Part shown: piece after piece, positions 37,447 through 48,074 of the stretch
Layout: every line of letters begins with the position of its first letter
Position numbering within the stretch: the first letter of the stretch is position 1
Assembly (NCBI GenBank): GCA_032622095.1
Contig: CP136066.1
Span: 200,224,978-200,288,977 of the forward strand
From: Siphonodentalium dalli
Taxonomy: Eukaryota > Mollusca > Scaphopoda > Gadilida > Siphonodentaliidae
Length of the DNA stretch: 64,000 nt
Direction of reading: 5' to 3'
The notes under the pieces: generated by a model
Seen by the model: the letters and a program-made list of their open reading frames with translations, nothing else
Database searches by the model: none
What the model was told of the DNA's origin: nothing
Translations under genes and position numbers: made by a program

Positions 37447-38013
37447 TTTATTTATCCATCGCACAAAACATGCCTTTTGTCGGGTAAATCTATCATTTTC
37501 CTCAGTTTTACATTCGTTTCATCGATGTCGCCCTTCAATTTATTAGGTCAAGCAAACTAATTAGCATTCGGAGCGCAGCTTAGAGCGAAATAGTTCGTTT
37601 GTGTTTTTGTATAGGTATTCTAAGCTGGTTGTTCTAATGGATTATAGATGTTTTAGAGAGAAAACACATATCCGTCAATTGCGGTAAATTATGGACGATA
37701 AAACGTCCCAAAAATCACAATGACGTCATTTAGGTCATTTGACGTCCCTAGTTACCTGCGCAATTTGCATTTATAATTACGTCATGAAAGTAGTACCAAC
37801 CCAATAAAGCTACGTAGACCTAATAAAGTTATCTTCACGTAATAAACGTAACGTTTATTAGGCAGGCTTTATGTATGCAATAGATGTAGTGAGCGGTGGA
37901 TAAATATAGTTTATAAACGTTGTTTGTTAAGCAAATGTGATGACGTTGCTAACAATTTGGCATGGTGCTGACGAAAATAGATTTATGTTGCATATTGCAT
38001 GACACAGTAGAAC

Positions 38014-38143
38014 CGCCACCTCCAATTATGTTACTCAGTAACGTGTTTAACAAGTTAACTACTCTCGTTAATCAAGTTGGATAACTTGTTTAAACACGTT
38101 ACTAACTTGTTTAAACAAGTTAGTAACATAATTGGAGGTGGCG
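38014..38143. mobile_element. U: 130-bp palindromic element
   Basis: CGCCACCTCCAATTATGTTAC on the left is inverted exactly on the right. The interior is built of repeated AACTTGTTTAAACA / GTTACTAAC words, themselves self-complementary. Confidence 0.85.
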
Positions 38144-38604
38144 ATTATACTCTTCCATCAAAGTTGTGTCGTAATCTGTCCTGCTATAAATCTAATGTCA
38201 CAAGTGAAGAAATTCCATTATAATAGCAACATTTTATTCAATCATTTATGTGTAGAAACCTGTAGAAATGGGAAATTTCGTTGCATGTTTTGTATGCGCA
38301 TATTATTAATATAATGCTGCAAAGATAGCTGAAATATTTGCATGTGTTGATATACACTTTCCATAACACTTAGATCAATTTAATCTTCGAGAAAAAATAC
38401 ACTAAAATATTTGTCCCAAGAAAGTTCATTACAAGACCATCATATAGCAGCGCTAGGCAGTGCCCACCATTAAATAATAAAGGTAATGATGCCGAATTTG
38501 TATTTATCCGTTACTTTATAAGCGTGGAATTGACATAGTTTTGACCAGGTATGGGGAGTAAGATATTCCATCAATGTTGTCATATCACTGATACCCGTAG
38601 CTTA

Positions 38605-38788
38605 CAGTAATGCCCTAATTAATTGACTGCTTAACTTCAGCATAATTATGGGTAACTTTTCAGGATTTAGTCGGAAATATGGCTTGTTGCCATTCATGAA
38701 TGGCAACAAGCCATATTTCCGACTAAATCCTGAAAAGTTACCTTTAAGTATGCTGTGGTTAAGCAGTCAATTAATTAGGGCATTACTG
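38605..38788. mobile_element. S1: TA-flanked miniature inverted-repeat element
   Basis: TA at 38603-38604 and 38789-38790, ends CAGTAATGCCCTAATTAAT / ATTAATTAGGGCATTACTG. The element is close to a perfect palindrome centred on CATTCATGAATG. TA target duplication and CAG.. ends fit the Tc1/mariner superfamily (ends only). A second copy is S2, 62806-62947. Confidence 0.9.
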
Positions 38789-39234
38789 TAGTGGAACTCC
38801 GTTGGCTTCTATGCAATTGGGAGCGAGTTGACAGCTAAATGGTTCAGCAGTTATCTCCCGTGGATCGTGTATATCGTTATTTGACATACATTGACATTTT
38901 TCGCATAATTAACTACTACTGACAATAATTACGAATAGGGTTACGTCACTAGAATTTGTGTTCTTTCAATCAGTTGTCGTTTTGCCATATCCGTGGTTAT
39001 ACTGTTTCGGGTTTTGCATCATTTAGAAATAAGTTCGATATCGCGTCTCTGGTTCTCAACGTGTGAGTTGATTGATATAGTGACCTTAAATTGTAATCCA
39101 CAGTTGGCCTCAATGTATATCTCTTATTGGCAATACAATCATTCGTCGCTGTGGAACACAATAATCTGGTGGATCACACAGCGTTAAGCAATGAGCTGAT
39201 AATAATATAATTAAGTACAACAATAATTATGACG

Positions 39235-39532
39235 CACAAATATGGATATCATTGGAACCGGCTCCTTGACCACATTGTGATAGTTACAGTTAGCCCTGTG
39301 CCAATGCATTCTCTTATATATGCGAGTCGACCATAGGTCGCCTCGCATATATAAGAGAATGCATTGGCCTAAAAAAAATCTTTTTTTAACACTTTTTACC
39401 ATTTTTTCTTACATTCTTTAACAATTTTATAATTTTTAATGTGCTAAGCCAATGCATTCTCTTATATATGCGAGGCGCCCTATGGTCGACTCGCATATAT
39501 AAGAGAATGCATTGGCACAGGGCCCTTCTGTT
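39235..39532 (+). mobile_element. P7: 5'- and 3'-truncated P element
   Basis: It begins inside the left unique arm (AATATGGATATCATTGGAACC), keeps both palindromes (39299-39368 and 39447-39519) and stops at GGCCCTTCTGTT without the GGGTAAAGGG end. Flanking sequence of about 45 bp is repeated on both sides (39190-39232 and 39537-39579). Confidence 0.85.
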
Positions 39533-41458
39533 AATTAATGAGCTCATAGCACTATAATTAAGTACACAAATAATCACGAAAAACAGAACCATATCACCTT
39601 AATCTGAGTGGCAAGTAGTTTGAATGGCACGATCTCAGGCTAATATAATCGTCAATTCTGCAACAACACAAATTTGGACTGTTCGATTAAAACACGACTA
39701 CTGTTAGATATTCTACATTTGTATCAGTAGTAGTTCATTATGCGAACGTTGTCTAATATAATAATATGAGTGTCGATGCTGTGATTTATATGCAATTCTC
39801 ACGTATTTGATTTTAATAAACGTCATTGGGATCGCGGGAGGCTAAAACGTGGCAACTCAACCCACCCATTGATAGAGATGTCGGAGTATTAAATAATAAT
39901 TCAGTTACTACTTGATAGAAATCTATTACTACTTCGCATGCTCCCAAAGTGTATTTCTGATGTAGTAAAACTAATGACTGTCTCACGTCCGTTCAGATAC
40001 TGGAACACACCTTGAAAATAGCCAGGATTTGGCATGACCTATATAAAGGAGTATATAAAGCCCATAAAAGCTATTTTGTGAAACTTATATTATTCCTCCT
40101 TCCAAATTATCTAGACATAATTTTGAGGTTCGGTTGAGCCATGTCCGTGCATCCAACAATGCATCCCATCTGTTCACAGACCATATTATAAATATTCCAT
40201 CTTATCGACTAGAATTTGTCCATCCCGCGGCATGTTCTCCAAGTAGTGAGACAAATTGATAATGAAATGTGGGTAATTCTGCATATAAAATATGACATCA
40301 ACACTCATTTCTTATGTATGTATATATCTAATGTAGCTATAATATATAGTAGCTATTACATAAACACACACCGAGCATATAATATATGTGTTTCTACTAT
40401 CTACATTGAACAATATTTACTAAAGTTCGGACTATAAACATATGCTACGAGATGCACTACGTGTGACGTGAGCATGCGGCAAGCAACCAAACACAATGCA
40501 ATACTTGAATTGAAGACACATACCCCGACCAGTGACCTCATCTAGTCGTTGTATCGTTGCGAGTTTTCTCAATGATCCTATATTTCTAGTTTTTAAATTT
40601 GGTCAAATATCGGTAAACAAAATCAGAAATTTGTCAAAATAATTTGATAAAGTAAAGCAAAGGCATAATGACAAAAAATATAACCGTATAAGAGAATAAA
40701 ACATATATAGCCGGTGAAAATTACTGATTAATAATGAGGTGGAAGTACGTGTGATCATTGATAATGAGGACCGCATATTAAGCTGTGTCATTGTTTTAGC
40801 TGATATCGCATGTCAATATAAATCAGCTAAGATGTTATTATAATTGTTGAAATCATATAACGATAACATATTGTCTACCAATTAATAACGGACACATGTG
40901 GGTAATCGTGTCATAAATTATTATCCTGACATACATGCACCATCGATCAACTAAATGTTAACTCTTGACGAATGTAAGAGTTTCGGTTTTAGCGGACCAA
41001 ATTTTGGGAGGTGGTCGCTGACTATAGGTTTGAAACGTTTTGGCAAAACTAATTTTTGTTTTACCATAAGTTGAAAGTAATGACGATTAGGTCTAGTTCT
41101 AATAAGACAGGTAACTTGGGTACCGACATGTAAAGTTTATTCTGCGCACTGAAAATGATACATCTCACAACAACGGAATGACGCATAGCCGACTACGAAA
41201 CTATCCATAATTTACGGGAATTCTAGATACACGGAAATTACTTTTTGCATCAGAATGATATAGACGTTAACGTGTGAGATTCCCGTCGGTTTGTGAGCAT
41301 TCTAGTTTTACCAGTGCGTATATGTACCAATGAACCGGCTTTTGGTCACATCTAGCTAGAATAAAATATAAATAAAACTATGTATACAAAAAGTAAATAA
41401 ACATTGCAGATACAAGCTAACTATGTGTTAGAGGCTATGCTCCTACGACCACTCTTAC

Positions 41459-41833
41459 CTTGTGTCGTCGTCGATGTTGTTTCTATCGCCGTTGTTGTAG
41501 TGGTGGTTGTGGTGGTGGTTGTAGGGGTTGTGGTTGTGGTGGTAGGGGTAGTGGTGGTTGTTGGTGTTGTTGTGGTGGTTGGTGTTGTTGTGGTTGTTGG
41601 TGTAGTTGTGGTTGTTGGTGTTGTTGTGGTTGTTGGTGTTGTTGTGGTCGTTGGTGTAGTTGTGGTTGTTGGCGTTGTTGTGGTTGTTGGTGTTGTTGTG
41701 GTTGTTGGTGTTGTTGTGGTAGTAGGGGTAGTTGTGGTTGTAGGTGTAGTTGTGGTTGTAGGGGTGGTGGTGGTAGTAGGGGTAGTTGTGGTTGTGGGTG
41801 TGGTTGTTGTGGTTGCGGTTGACGTCGTTGGCA
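41459..41833 (-). CDS. Mucin gene exon: hexapeptide PTTTTT repeat linker of unit 2
   Basis: Phase 1-1 exon of 375 bp (125 codons); acceptor CTCTCCCAG, donor GTAAGA. After VPTTSTATTTTT it repeats the hexapeptide PTTTTT about 14 times in perfect register, then PTTTTTT, a Thr run and AIETTSTTTQ. At the DNA level it is an 18-bp minisatellite of GTTGTGGTTGTTGGTGTT-like units. No cysteine. It is a second, separate linker exon between 49345-49268 and the B exon at 36176. Pro-Thr tandem repeats of this type are characteristic of secreted and membrane mucins and usually vary in copy number between individuals. Confidence 0.82.
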
Positions 41834-42190
41834 CTGGGAGAGATATAGGAAACAGTCAGTGAAACAATATATGGTCTGAAACAAGTATGACCGTGTAGGC
41901 CCAAGAATATAATTGTTGCATCTTGGGAATAACATGAGCAAATCTGGAGTCTGCTAAGATGGTCGCATGCAGTATAGTTCATACTCGAAATATTCTGTCC
42001 AAACAATTTGAATGTGTTCATTGATTCAACATTATGTGGGTAAATAGACAATAGTTAACTGGTCTGAGTGGCTAGATTGTTCTCATCGAGTGACATACGG
42101 AGGGTTATTGTTACGAGGCAAGCTGAGTGAAAATAAACCTGGCATCACAATCATGAGAGGAGGAACCCGTACGCTATTCAGAACAGTTAA

Positions 42191-42583
42191 CCCTTTACCC
42201 AACAGAAGGGCCCTGTGCCAATGCATTCTCTTATATATGCGAGTCGACCATAGGTCGCCTCGCATATATAAGAGAATGCATTGGCTTAACACATTAAAAA
42301 TTATAAAATTGTTAAAGAATGTAAGAAAAAATGGTAAAAAGTGTTAAAAAAAGATTTTTTTTTAGGCCAATGCATTCTCTTATATATGCGAGGCGACCTA
42401 TGGTCGACTCGCATATATAAGAGAATGCATTGACACAGGGCATAACTGTAACTATCACAATGTGGTCAAGGAGCCGGTTCCAATGATATCCATATGTGTA
42501 TGGTTCTATTGAGACAGACCCAAGATAATTTAGGCTGTTGAAGCTTTATTTGGCCGGTTTTGGCCGGTTTGTTAGGTAAAGGG
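42191..42583 (-). mobile_element. P8: TTAA-flanked P element, reverse orientation
   Basis: TTAA at 42187-42190 and 42584-42587. Same layout as P3 in reverse: palindromes at about 42216-42286 and 42367-42432, then the GGAGCCGGTTCC..GGCCGGTTTTGGCCGGT arm and TTAGGTAAAGGG. Confidence 0.9.
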
Positions 42584-43220
42584 TTAATGTGTTGAGTTTA
42601 TTATATTTTCTATACCAGTGTATTACGACCCATACCATAATGGCAATTATGGTAAGACCTGATACATTCTTAAAACTACAACACCACCAGCCTTTCTGTT
42701 ATAATAATGCGCAAGTACACAATGCGATGAGGGTGATTGTGGGGCATGTGGGAACCAATTCATTGAATACAACCGACACATTAGTATCCAATCTTCAGAA
42801 GATAGCAATCAACTAAGATTGTCGAAAACCCGAACCGCATGGGATGTGCCATTCCAGAGAACACAACTGTTGAACTACCGGTACACACAAATGTAAATAC
42901 TTGCAAACTATTTGGTGATCAATAATTAATATAAACATTCAAATTATAGGGAGATAACAAATTCGTGTGTGATTACACAAAAAAATATGCACTGCATATA
43001 ATATTTTTTTAATAAAAACGTAATAGTCTTCGTATTTGGATATACAATTTATGAAAATAGTTAATTATGATATGACTTTATGCTGTGCCGCTCCGTACGC
43101 TCGGTGGAGAGCTCGGCATCTCTTTACTAGTATCGGCTTAAGACACCATGTTCGATTTGACACCATCAAAGCACGTGTTCTATGTCAAAAAATAATTGTA
43201 TCGGACCCATGAGCACATCA

Positions 43221-43396
43221 TAGGGAGTCTCGCATATATAAGACCATGCATTTGCATAACAATATGTACCTGGACCTTGTAAACCAGTGCATTCTCTTAC
43301 ATATGCGAGGCTCCCTATGGGAGACTCAAATATATATGATAATGCACTGGCACAGGATCTTTAATGCTGACCAGCGGCGCTCCCGTCGTGAAAGGG
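43221..43396. mobile_element. P9: 5'-truncated variant P element
   Basis: Half of one hairpin (CATAGGGAGTCTCGCATATA), a short spacer, one decayed hairpin with a GGCTCCCTATGGGAG loop, and the right end CGGCGCTCCCGTCGTGAAAGGG followed by TTAC. Same subtype as P5 and P10. Confidence 0.7.
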
Positions 43397-43459
43397 TTAC
43401 TTAACCTATTAAACTGATGAGGTATGTAACCAAGTAACTAGTACACTTTTGGGTACATG

Positions 43460-43930
43460 CAATCAAAACACTGTCCAATTGGAACGTACTCGTAAGGCTA
43501 CGTTCATACGCTGGCAAGTTTGCACGGTATGTTTTTGCGGGCATTTCGTCATAGAAAACCACATGGTGCCAGAATATAAACGGAACTGTGCACATAACAT
43601 GCATCTCTATCAAAGCGAAATACATGAGTAGTAGCATTTATCTAATTCCACTTGTAAGAGTGCTATTGTAATTTGCTTTCAAATAACTGTATGATTTATT
43701 CTTGCGAGATAATTGCATTATATTTACAGGCAAATTCCGTTAGCATCGCTACAGGTGGAACTACAGAGATTTTACTTCGCACGTAGTTAGCTGTGGTACA
43801 GATGCACTTTATGTGCTTGTTTCCGTTCATAGTATGGGACCATATCGTTTTCTACGACAAAATTCCCGCAAACCATACATGAAAACTTGCCAGTGTATGA
43901 ACGTACCTTAATTGGTTGTGGACATTGATT
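43460..43930. mobile_element. Fold-back element with arms encoding similar Cys-containing peptides
   Basis: The left arm 43492-43617 and the right arm 43790-43915 are reverse complements at roughly 75% (ACGTTCATACGCTGGCAAGT; GAAAACCACATGGTGCC). Each arm reads outward as a short frame with a common pattern: CxxCF/GxFVxENxMVPxY..A HxxHLY. No stop-free longer frame. It may be a captured coding piece or just an element with conserved arms. Confidence 0.65.
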
Positions 43931-44195
43931 GTAATGAAACTCAACAACAACGCACATCGATATATCATGTGGAATATGTTTAAAGTAGCCATGGAACAGT
44001 ATCTTGTACCGACTCAGGGGTTGGATCAAATTTTTCTCAATATGGTCAATTTGGTGATTTTTGCGCCATTTCGGCAATACTCCTACAATGTACTCAGCTA
44101 CTCAGAACATGTGGAAGAGGAATTTATAAACAACGAGCACTGCGTGACCGATGTTACAGGTATATTGGGTCAAAATTAAACGAAACAAGTGCTAA

Positions 44196-44712
44196 CCCTT
44201 TCAAGACGGGAGATTCCTTATTTTATTTTTTTTGCGAAAACCCTGTGCCAATGAATTATGTTATACATGCGAGTCGACCATAGGTCGCCTCGCATATATA
44301 AGAGAATGCATCGGCCTAACAAATTTTATATTATTTTTTATAAAATGAATAAAATATTGTTAAATAATGTAAGAAATAATGATAAAAAAATATATAAATA
44401 TTGTTAAAGAATGGAAGAAAAAACTATAAAAATGATAAAATCGTTAAAGAATATAAGAACAAAAGAAAGATAAAGTTTGTTTTAGAATGTAAGAAAAAAT
44501 TATTTAAAAAATTTATAAAAATCGTGAAAGAATGTAAGAAAAAATGATAAACATAATTGTTAAAGAATGTTATAGAAATTGATAAAAAAAATGTTAGGCC
44601 AATGTATTCTCTAATATATGCGAGGCTCCCTATGGAAGACTCGCATATATAAGAGAATGCACTGGCACAGGGTATTTAATGTTTCGCTAGCGAAGCTCCC
44701 ATCATGAAAGGG
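44196..44712. mobile_element. P10: expanded variant P element
   Basis: Target CTAA/TTAA, ends CCCTTTCAAGACGGGAG and CTCCCATCATGAAAGGG. The two hairpins are at about 44243-44316 and 44598-44668. Between them lie about 280 bp of tandemly amplified AATTGTTAAAGAATGTAAGA-type units, much more than in P2 or P6. Confidence 0.8.
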
Positions 44713-44749
44713 TTAACAGACCACTATGAGTGGGTGCATTATATCGTTC

Positions 44750-44993
44750 TGCTTTAACTCTGTGTACTAAATGGATTGTCCCGTCAGTTAAAAAGTATAC
44801 ATCGGAATGGTCTACTATTTATTTAGAGTCATGTTAAGGTGACAAAATCAGACGACAGATAAATAAAAGTGTAGAAGGAGCCCTATTTATTGATGGATTT
44901 TTTTAAATAATAAGCTTAACATCTGTTGAACTTATTATCTGAAAATTTCCTACGAGATAACTACTCATCAATTATGCTTTAGTATAGGAAAGG
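44750..44993 (+). mobile_element. Q2: element of the Q family
   Basis: Left end TTTAACTCTGTGTACTAAAT..GGATTGTCCCGTCAGTTAAA; right end TTATCTGAAAATTTCC..GATAACTACTCATCAATTAT, GCTTTAGTATAGGAAAGGA. Ends are decayed but the layout matches Q3. Confidence 0.65.
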
Positions 44994-45613
44994 ATAACCG
45001 CGAGTCACATTGGCACAGACGAATTGGGAATCGCCACGTTACATTCTAACTGAAAAGTGCCAAATAATTCATATTTTTCCCAAATACGATAATATTTTTT
45101 TTTAAAGAAAAAAAAAGAAGGATGCATGTGTATTTCGTCAAAAATAGCAAATTGCATTGAGGGGTCTTTGTGTAGAACATTGCTATGTTATGAATAACAC
45201 AATGCGGTCTCCAATTGTATTGAAATGCCGCGAATCGACTAGGCAGTGTGTTCGTTCTTGTGCAACTATTTTTAATTCGAGACCCAATCGTAGCAGATAA
45301 TATTACTATAATGTCCGAGATGTCCGTGCGATACGGCACTGACATATGCGTAAGAAGAACTAGGACTATATATCGTTCATGATCGCATTCATCTCGTATT
45401 TGAAGACTAAATCGTAACATTTTAAAAACATATTTTCCAGCACTTGAGGAAATTCTCTATTTCTCGGGTTAGGAAACTTGTTTTATAAATATATATCAGA
45501 GAAATGGCGACACGAACCCAGTATGTGTGCTAATTGCTTCAGTGAGCGTGAACAAATTCTCAGTTCTTATCGAAATGGCCATGTATCGACCGGGATCATG
45601 TATCGACCGGGAT

Positions 45614-46346
45614 TAGTGGTCGGTATTCGACGGATTTCGGTATTCGAATATTCGGTTCGAATAACGAGCGAATATTCGAATAGTATTCGAACATCTAGAT
45701 AAATTATAAAATTATATAGATAACATATTTGGAACCAATTTATTATTTAAATGAATTAGCATATTTATCCATGCACATGCTATACGTAAACAAAAAAGAG
45801 AGAGAAAAAAGTCATTTGGCTTAATAGCAAGAGTTTATCTGTTTATGAAGTTCAAGAAGTCAATGTCCCATACATGGTTCCACAAGTTGGTCACAGTGCC
45901 ACAATAACTAAGAACATGATCTGTATTGCTTGCAGGTTGTCTTTTTAGTTTTGGCATCCAACGTGAAGTGAGTCCATATATCTGATTTCTTCGAATTTGA
46001 AGCCATATTATACACACAAGTGACAACGCGCAAACAAAACAAAACGATGCCTTATAGGTCCGCTTCATATGACCACATGCAAGCACGGTCTGGTTTACAC
46101 CTAGCCAATAACATTATTTCGACGTCAATCAAATCAGAACGTTACAGTTACGTCATATTAATTCGTTTATGGTCAGTGGAAAATAGACTATACGTTTAAC
46201 AGACCCTCAGACTAATAACAAACCAGGAAACAATTGCCCGGTGATTTATTCTCGAATATTCGAATAGTCAAATAATTATTCGAATATTGGAATATTTATT
46301 TTTACGAGCGAATATTCGAACATTCGAATATTCGGACCGAACACTA
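45614..46346. mobile_element. hAT-type element, 733 bp, exact 8-bp target duplication
   Basis: ACCGGGAT flanks both sides (45606-45613 and 46347-46354). The ends TAGTGGTCGG / CCGAACACTA are inverted, and subterminal ATTCGAATATTCG repeats lie at both ends. An 8-bp duplication and TAGTG-like ends are hallmarks of the hAT superfamily. It carries a broken BED zinc finger (45838-46006) but no transposase core, so it is a deletion derivative. Confidence 0.88.
45838..46006 (-). pseudogene. BED-type zinc-finger remnant of an hAT transposase
   Basis: From an ATG at 46006 the minus strand reads MASNSKKSDIWTHFTLDAKT and goes on to C-K-Q-Y-R-S-C before a stop. In a shifted frame the rest of the finger follows: YCGTVTNLWNHV. 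W-x2-F, C-x3/4-C and TNLxNH are the BED-finger signature found at the N-terminus of hAT transposases. At least one frameshift breaks it. I keep the two frames separate. Confidence 0.7.
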
Positions 46347-46439
46347 ACCGGGATCATGTATCGATCGGGATCATGTATCGATCGGGATCATGTATCGACC
46401 GGGATCATGTATCGACCGGGATCATGTATCGATGGGAAT

Positions 46440-46576
46440 GGCACACGGCGATGTCCCTCAACTCAGATCAAGCTTGAAATTCTGTCCCGACTTTCGCCCA
46501 TGTCGGGGTTCGAACCCATGTCAATTTAGTCTAGCCCATACTAACCAACTAACTACATCGACTACGGGGACATCCT
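46440..46576 (-). mobile_element. tRNA-derived SINE head
   Basis: On the minus strand GTCCCCGTAGTCGATG is followed by TAGTTAGTTGG (46555-46545), a match to the pol III A box, and 27 bases later by GGTTCGAACCC (46517-46507), a match to the B box. A non-tRNA body (AAAGTCGGGACAGAATTTCA) leads to the 17-bp repeat array. The A-B spacing is a little short for a working tRNA, so a SINE is the better reading. Confidence 0.6.
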
Positions 46577-46699
46577 TAAACAGGGAGCTCTCTCGCCGAT
46601 AATTGTGAAGCGTATCAGTCTGAAAATGGTTTCGAATCTTGGCACAAAAAGGATCTACCATTATATTGGAATAGCACAATGCTGTATACAGGAATCATT

Positions 46700-47145
46700 G
46701 TGCCATAGGTCGCCTCTATAATAGAATGCATAGGCCTAACACATTTTATGTTATTTTTTTTATAATTGTTAAAAAATGTAAGAAATAAAAAAGATAAAAA
46801 TTATAAAAAATTGTTAAAGACTGTAAGAAATAATGATAACAAATCATAAAAAAAGTTAAAGAATGTAAGACAAAGTTACAAACAATTGACAAAGAATGTA
46901 AAAACAAAATATCAGTCGTTGAAGAATGTAAGAACAATGATAAAATTGTTAAAGAATATAAGAAAAAATGATAAAAAATGTTATAAAATGTAAGACAAAA
47001 TTATAAAAAATGATAAAAATTGTTGAAGAATGTAAGAACAAAAATGTTTTAAAAAATGAGAAATATTGTTAAAATAATTTATAAGAAATGTTCTTCTAAT
47101 GTATTCTCTTATATATGCGAGGCTCCCTATGGGAGCCGTTATAAT
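46700..47145. mobile_element. P11: strongly decayed P element with expanded spacer
   Basis: Half hairpins at both ends (CATAGGTCGCCTC..AGAATGCATAGGCC and ATTCTCTTATATATGCGAGG, CTCCCTATGGGAG) enclose about 380 bp of tandem AAAGAATGTAAGAA.. units. No intact ends. Confidence 0.6.
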
Positions 47146-47151
47146 GTCTTA

Positions 47152-47719
47152 CCCCTTTCTGTACTAAAGCATCAATGATGAATATTTATCCTATATGAAA
47201 TATTCAGATAATAAGTTCAACAAACGACCAGATGTCGTTTATTGGATTTATTATCTGAACATTTCCCTCATTAAATAAGAGTCATTCTGAACATTTGTGA
47301 TATGTCGTCTGCCTATATTACATGTACACAGAAAACCCTGTGCCAATGCATTATCTTATATATGCGAGTCGACCATAGGTCGCCTCGCATATATAAGAGA
47401 ATGCATTGGCCTAAGAAATTTTATGTTAAAGAAAAAAAAGGAAATAATGATAACAAATCATAAAAATTGTTTAAAGAATGTAATTATAAAAAATATAAAA
47501 AAAATACAGAGAATGTATTAAAAAAATTATACAATCGTTGAAGAATGTAAGAAAAATGATAAAATTGTTAAAGAATATAAGAAAGAATTATAAAAATTGT
47601 TATAAAATATAAGAATATATTAATAGACCATTATTCCTGCAAAACAATAATAGACCATTGTCACCATTCCGATGTTCACTTGTTAACTTGATGGGAGAAT
47701 CCATTTAGTATAGAAATGG
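47152..47719 (-). mobile_element. Q4: Q-family element, interrupted by P12
   Basis: The left side (CCCCTTTCTGTACTAAAGCA, ATATTCAGATAATAAG) is the reverse complement of Q right ends; the right side (TAACTTGATGGGAGAATCCA, TTTAGTATAGAAATGG then TTAA at 47720-47723) is the reverse complement of Q left ends. The P-type hairpin and spacer 47333-47640 sit inside. Confidence 0.6.
47333..47640. mobile_element. P12: partial P element nested in Q4
   Basis: AACCCTGTGCCAATGCATTA, one complete palindrome (47341-47411), then AT-rich spacer units (AATGTAAGAAAAATGATAAA) without a second hairpin or a terminal repeat. Confidence 0.65.
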
Positions 47720-48074
47720 TTAAACTATTTTATTGACCCCTCAATAGCCGACATATCCCATTTGGGGTATCAGTCGACTCTTTATATTGGCTTGTTCCAG
47801 GCATCATGTCAAACTCAATGCAGGATTTACATCCCTTGGTGACTCGTTGAGACTGTTGCTATCGGCGACATTTTACCCACATTTGGTGGACTTCCGCGAT
47901 GTTAAAATGTATACTAAGCGAGCAGAGCTAAATGCTGCTGTTATTGACCCCACAAAGTATCTAACAAAATATGTATGGTTTCGTATCTTTCGAAAGTTTC
48001 GAAAGACTAATCTCACCAGAACCAAAGAAATGTATTTTGAAAGAGAGGAACACTGCATTATATGCTTATGAAGT

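Larger units (their letters stand above)
36177..41458 (-). other. Intron of the mucin gene (5.3 kb)
   Basis: Contains fold-backs T (37304-37446), U (38014-38143) and S1 (38605-38788), and P7 (39235-39532). I see nothing named in 36177-37303 or 39580-41458; the frame 36613-36822 is unrecognised. Confidence 0.7.
45585..46440 (-). repeat. 17-bp tandem repeat array interrupted by an hAT element
   Basis: GGGATCATGTATCGACC-type units: two on the left (45590-45613) and about five on the right (46347-46436). The array is split by the element at 45614-46346. On the minus strand it follows the tRNA-like sequence 46480-46576 directly, so it may be the repeat tail of a SINE. Confidence 0.85.

Noticed and set aside
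45046-45420. 124-aa minus-strand frame
   Set aside because: No domain, low-complexity end, and it overlaps an AT-rich repeat neighbourhood; nothing supports translation.
47787-48071. 94-aa plus-strand frame
   Set aside because: Balanced composition but no recognised domain, no splice or homology evidence; it runs up to the 25-bp array.
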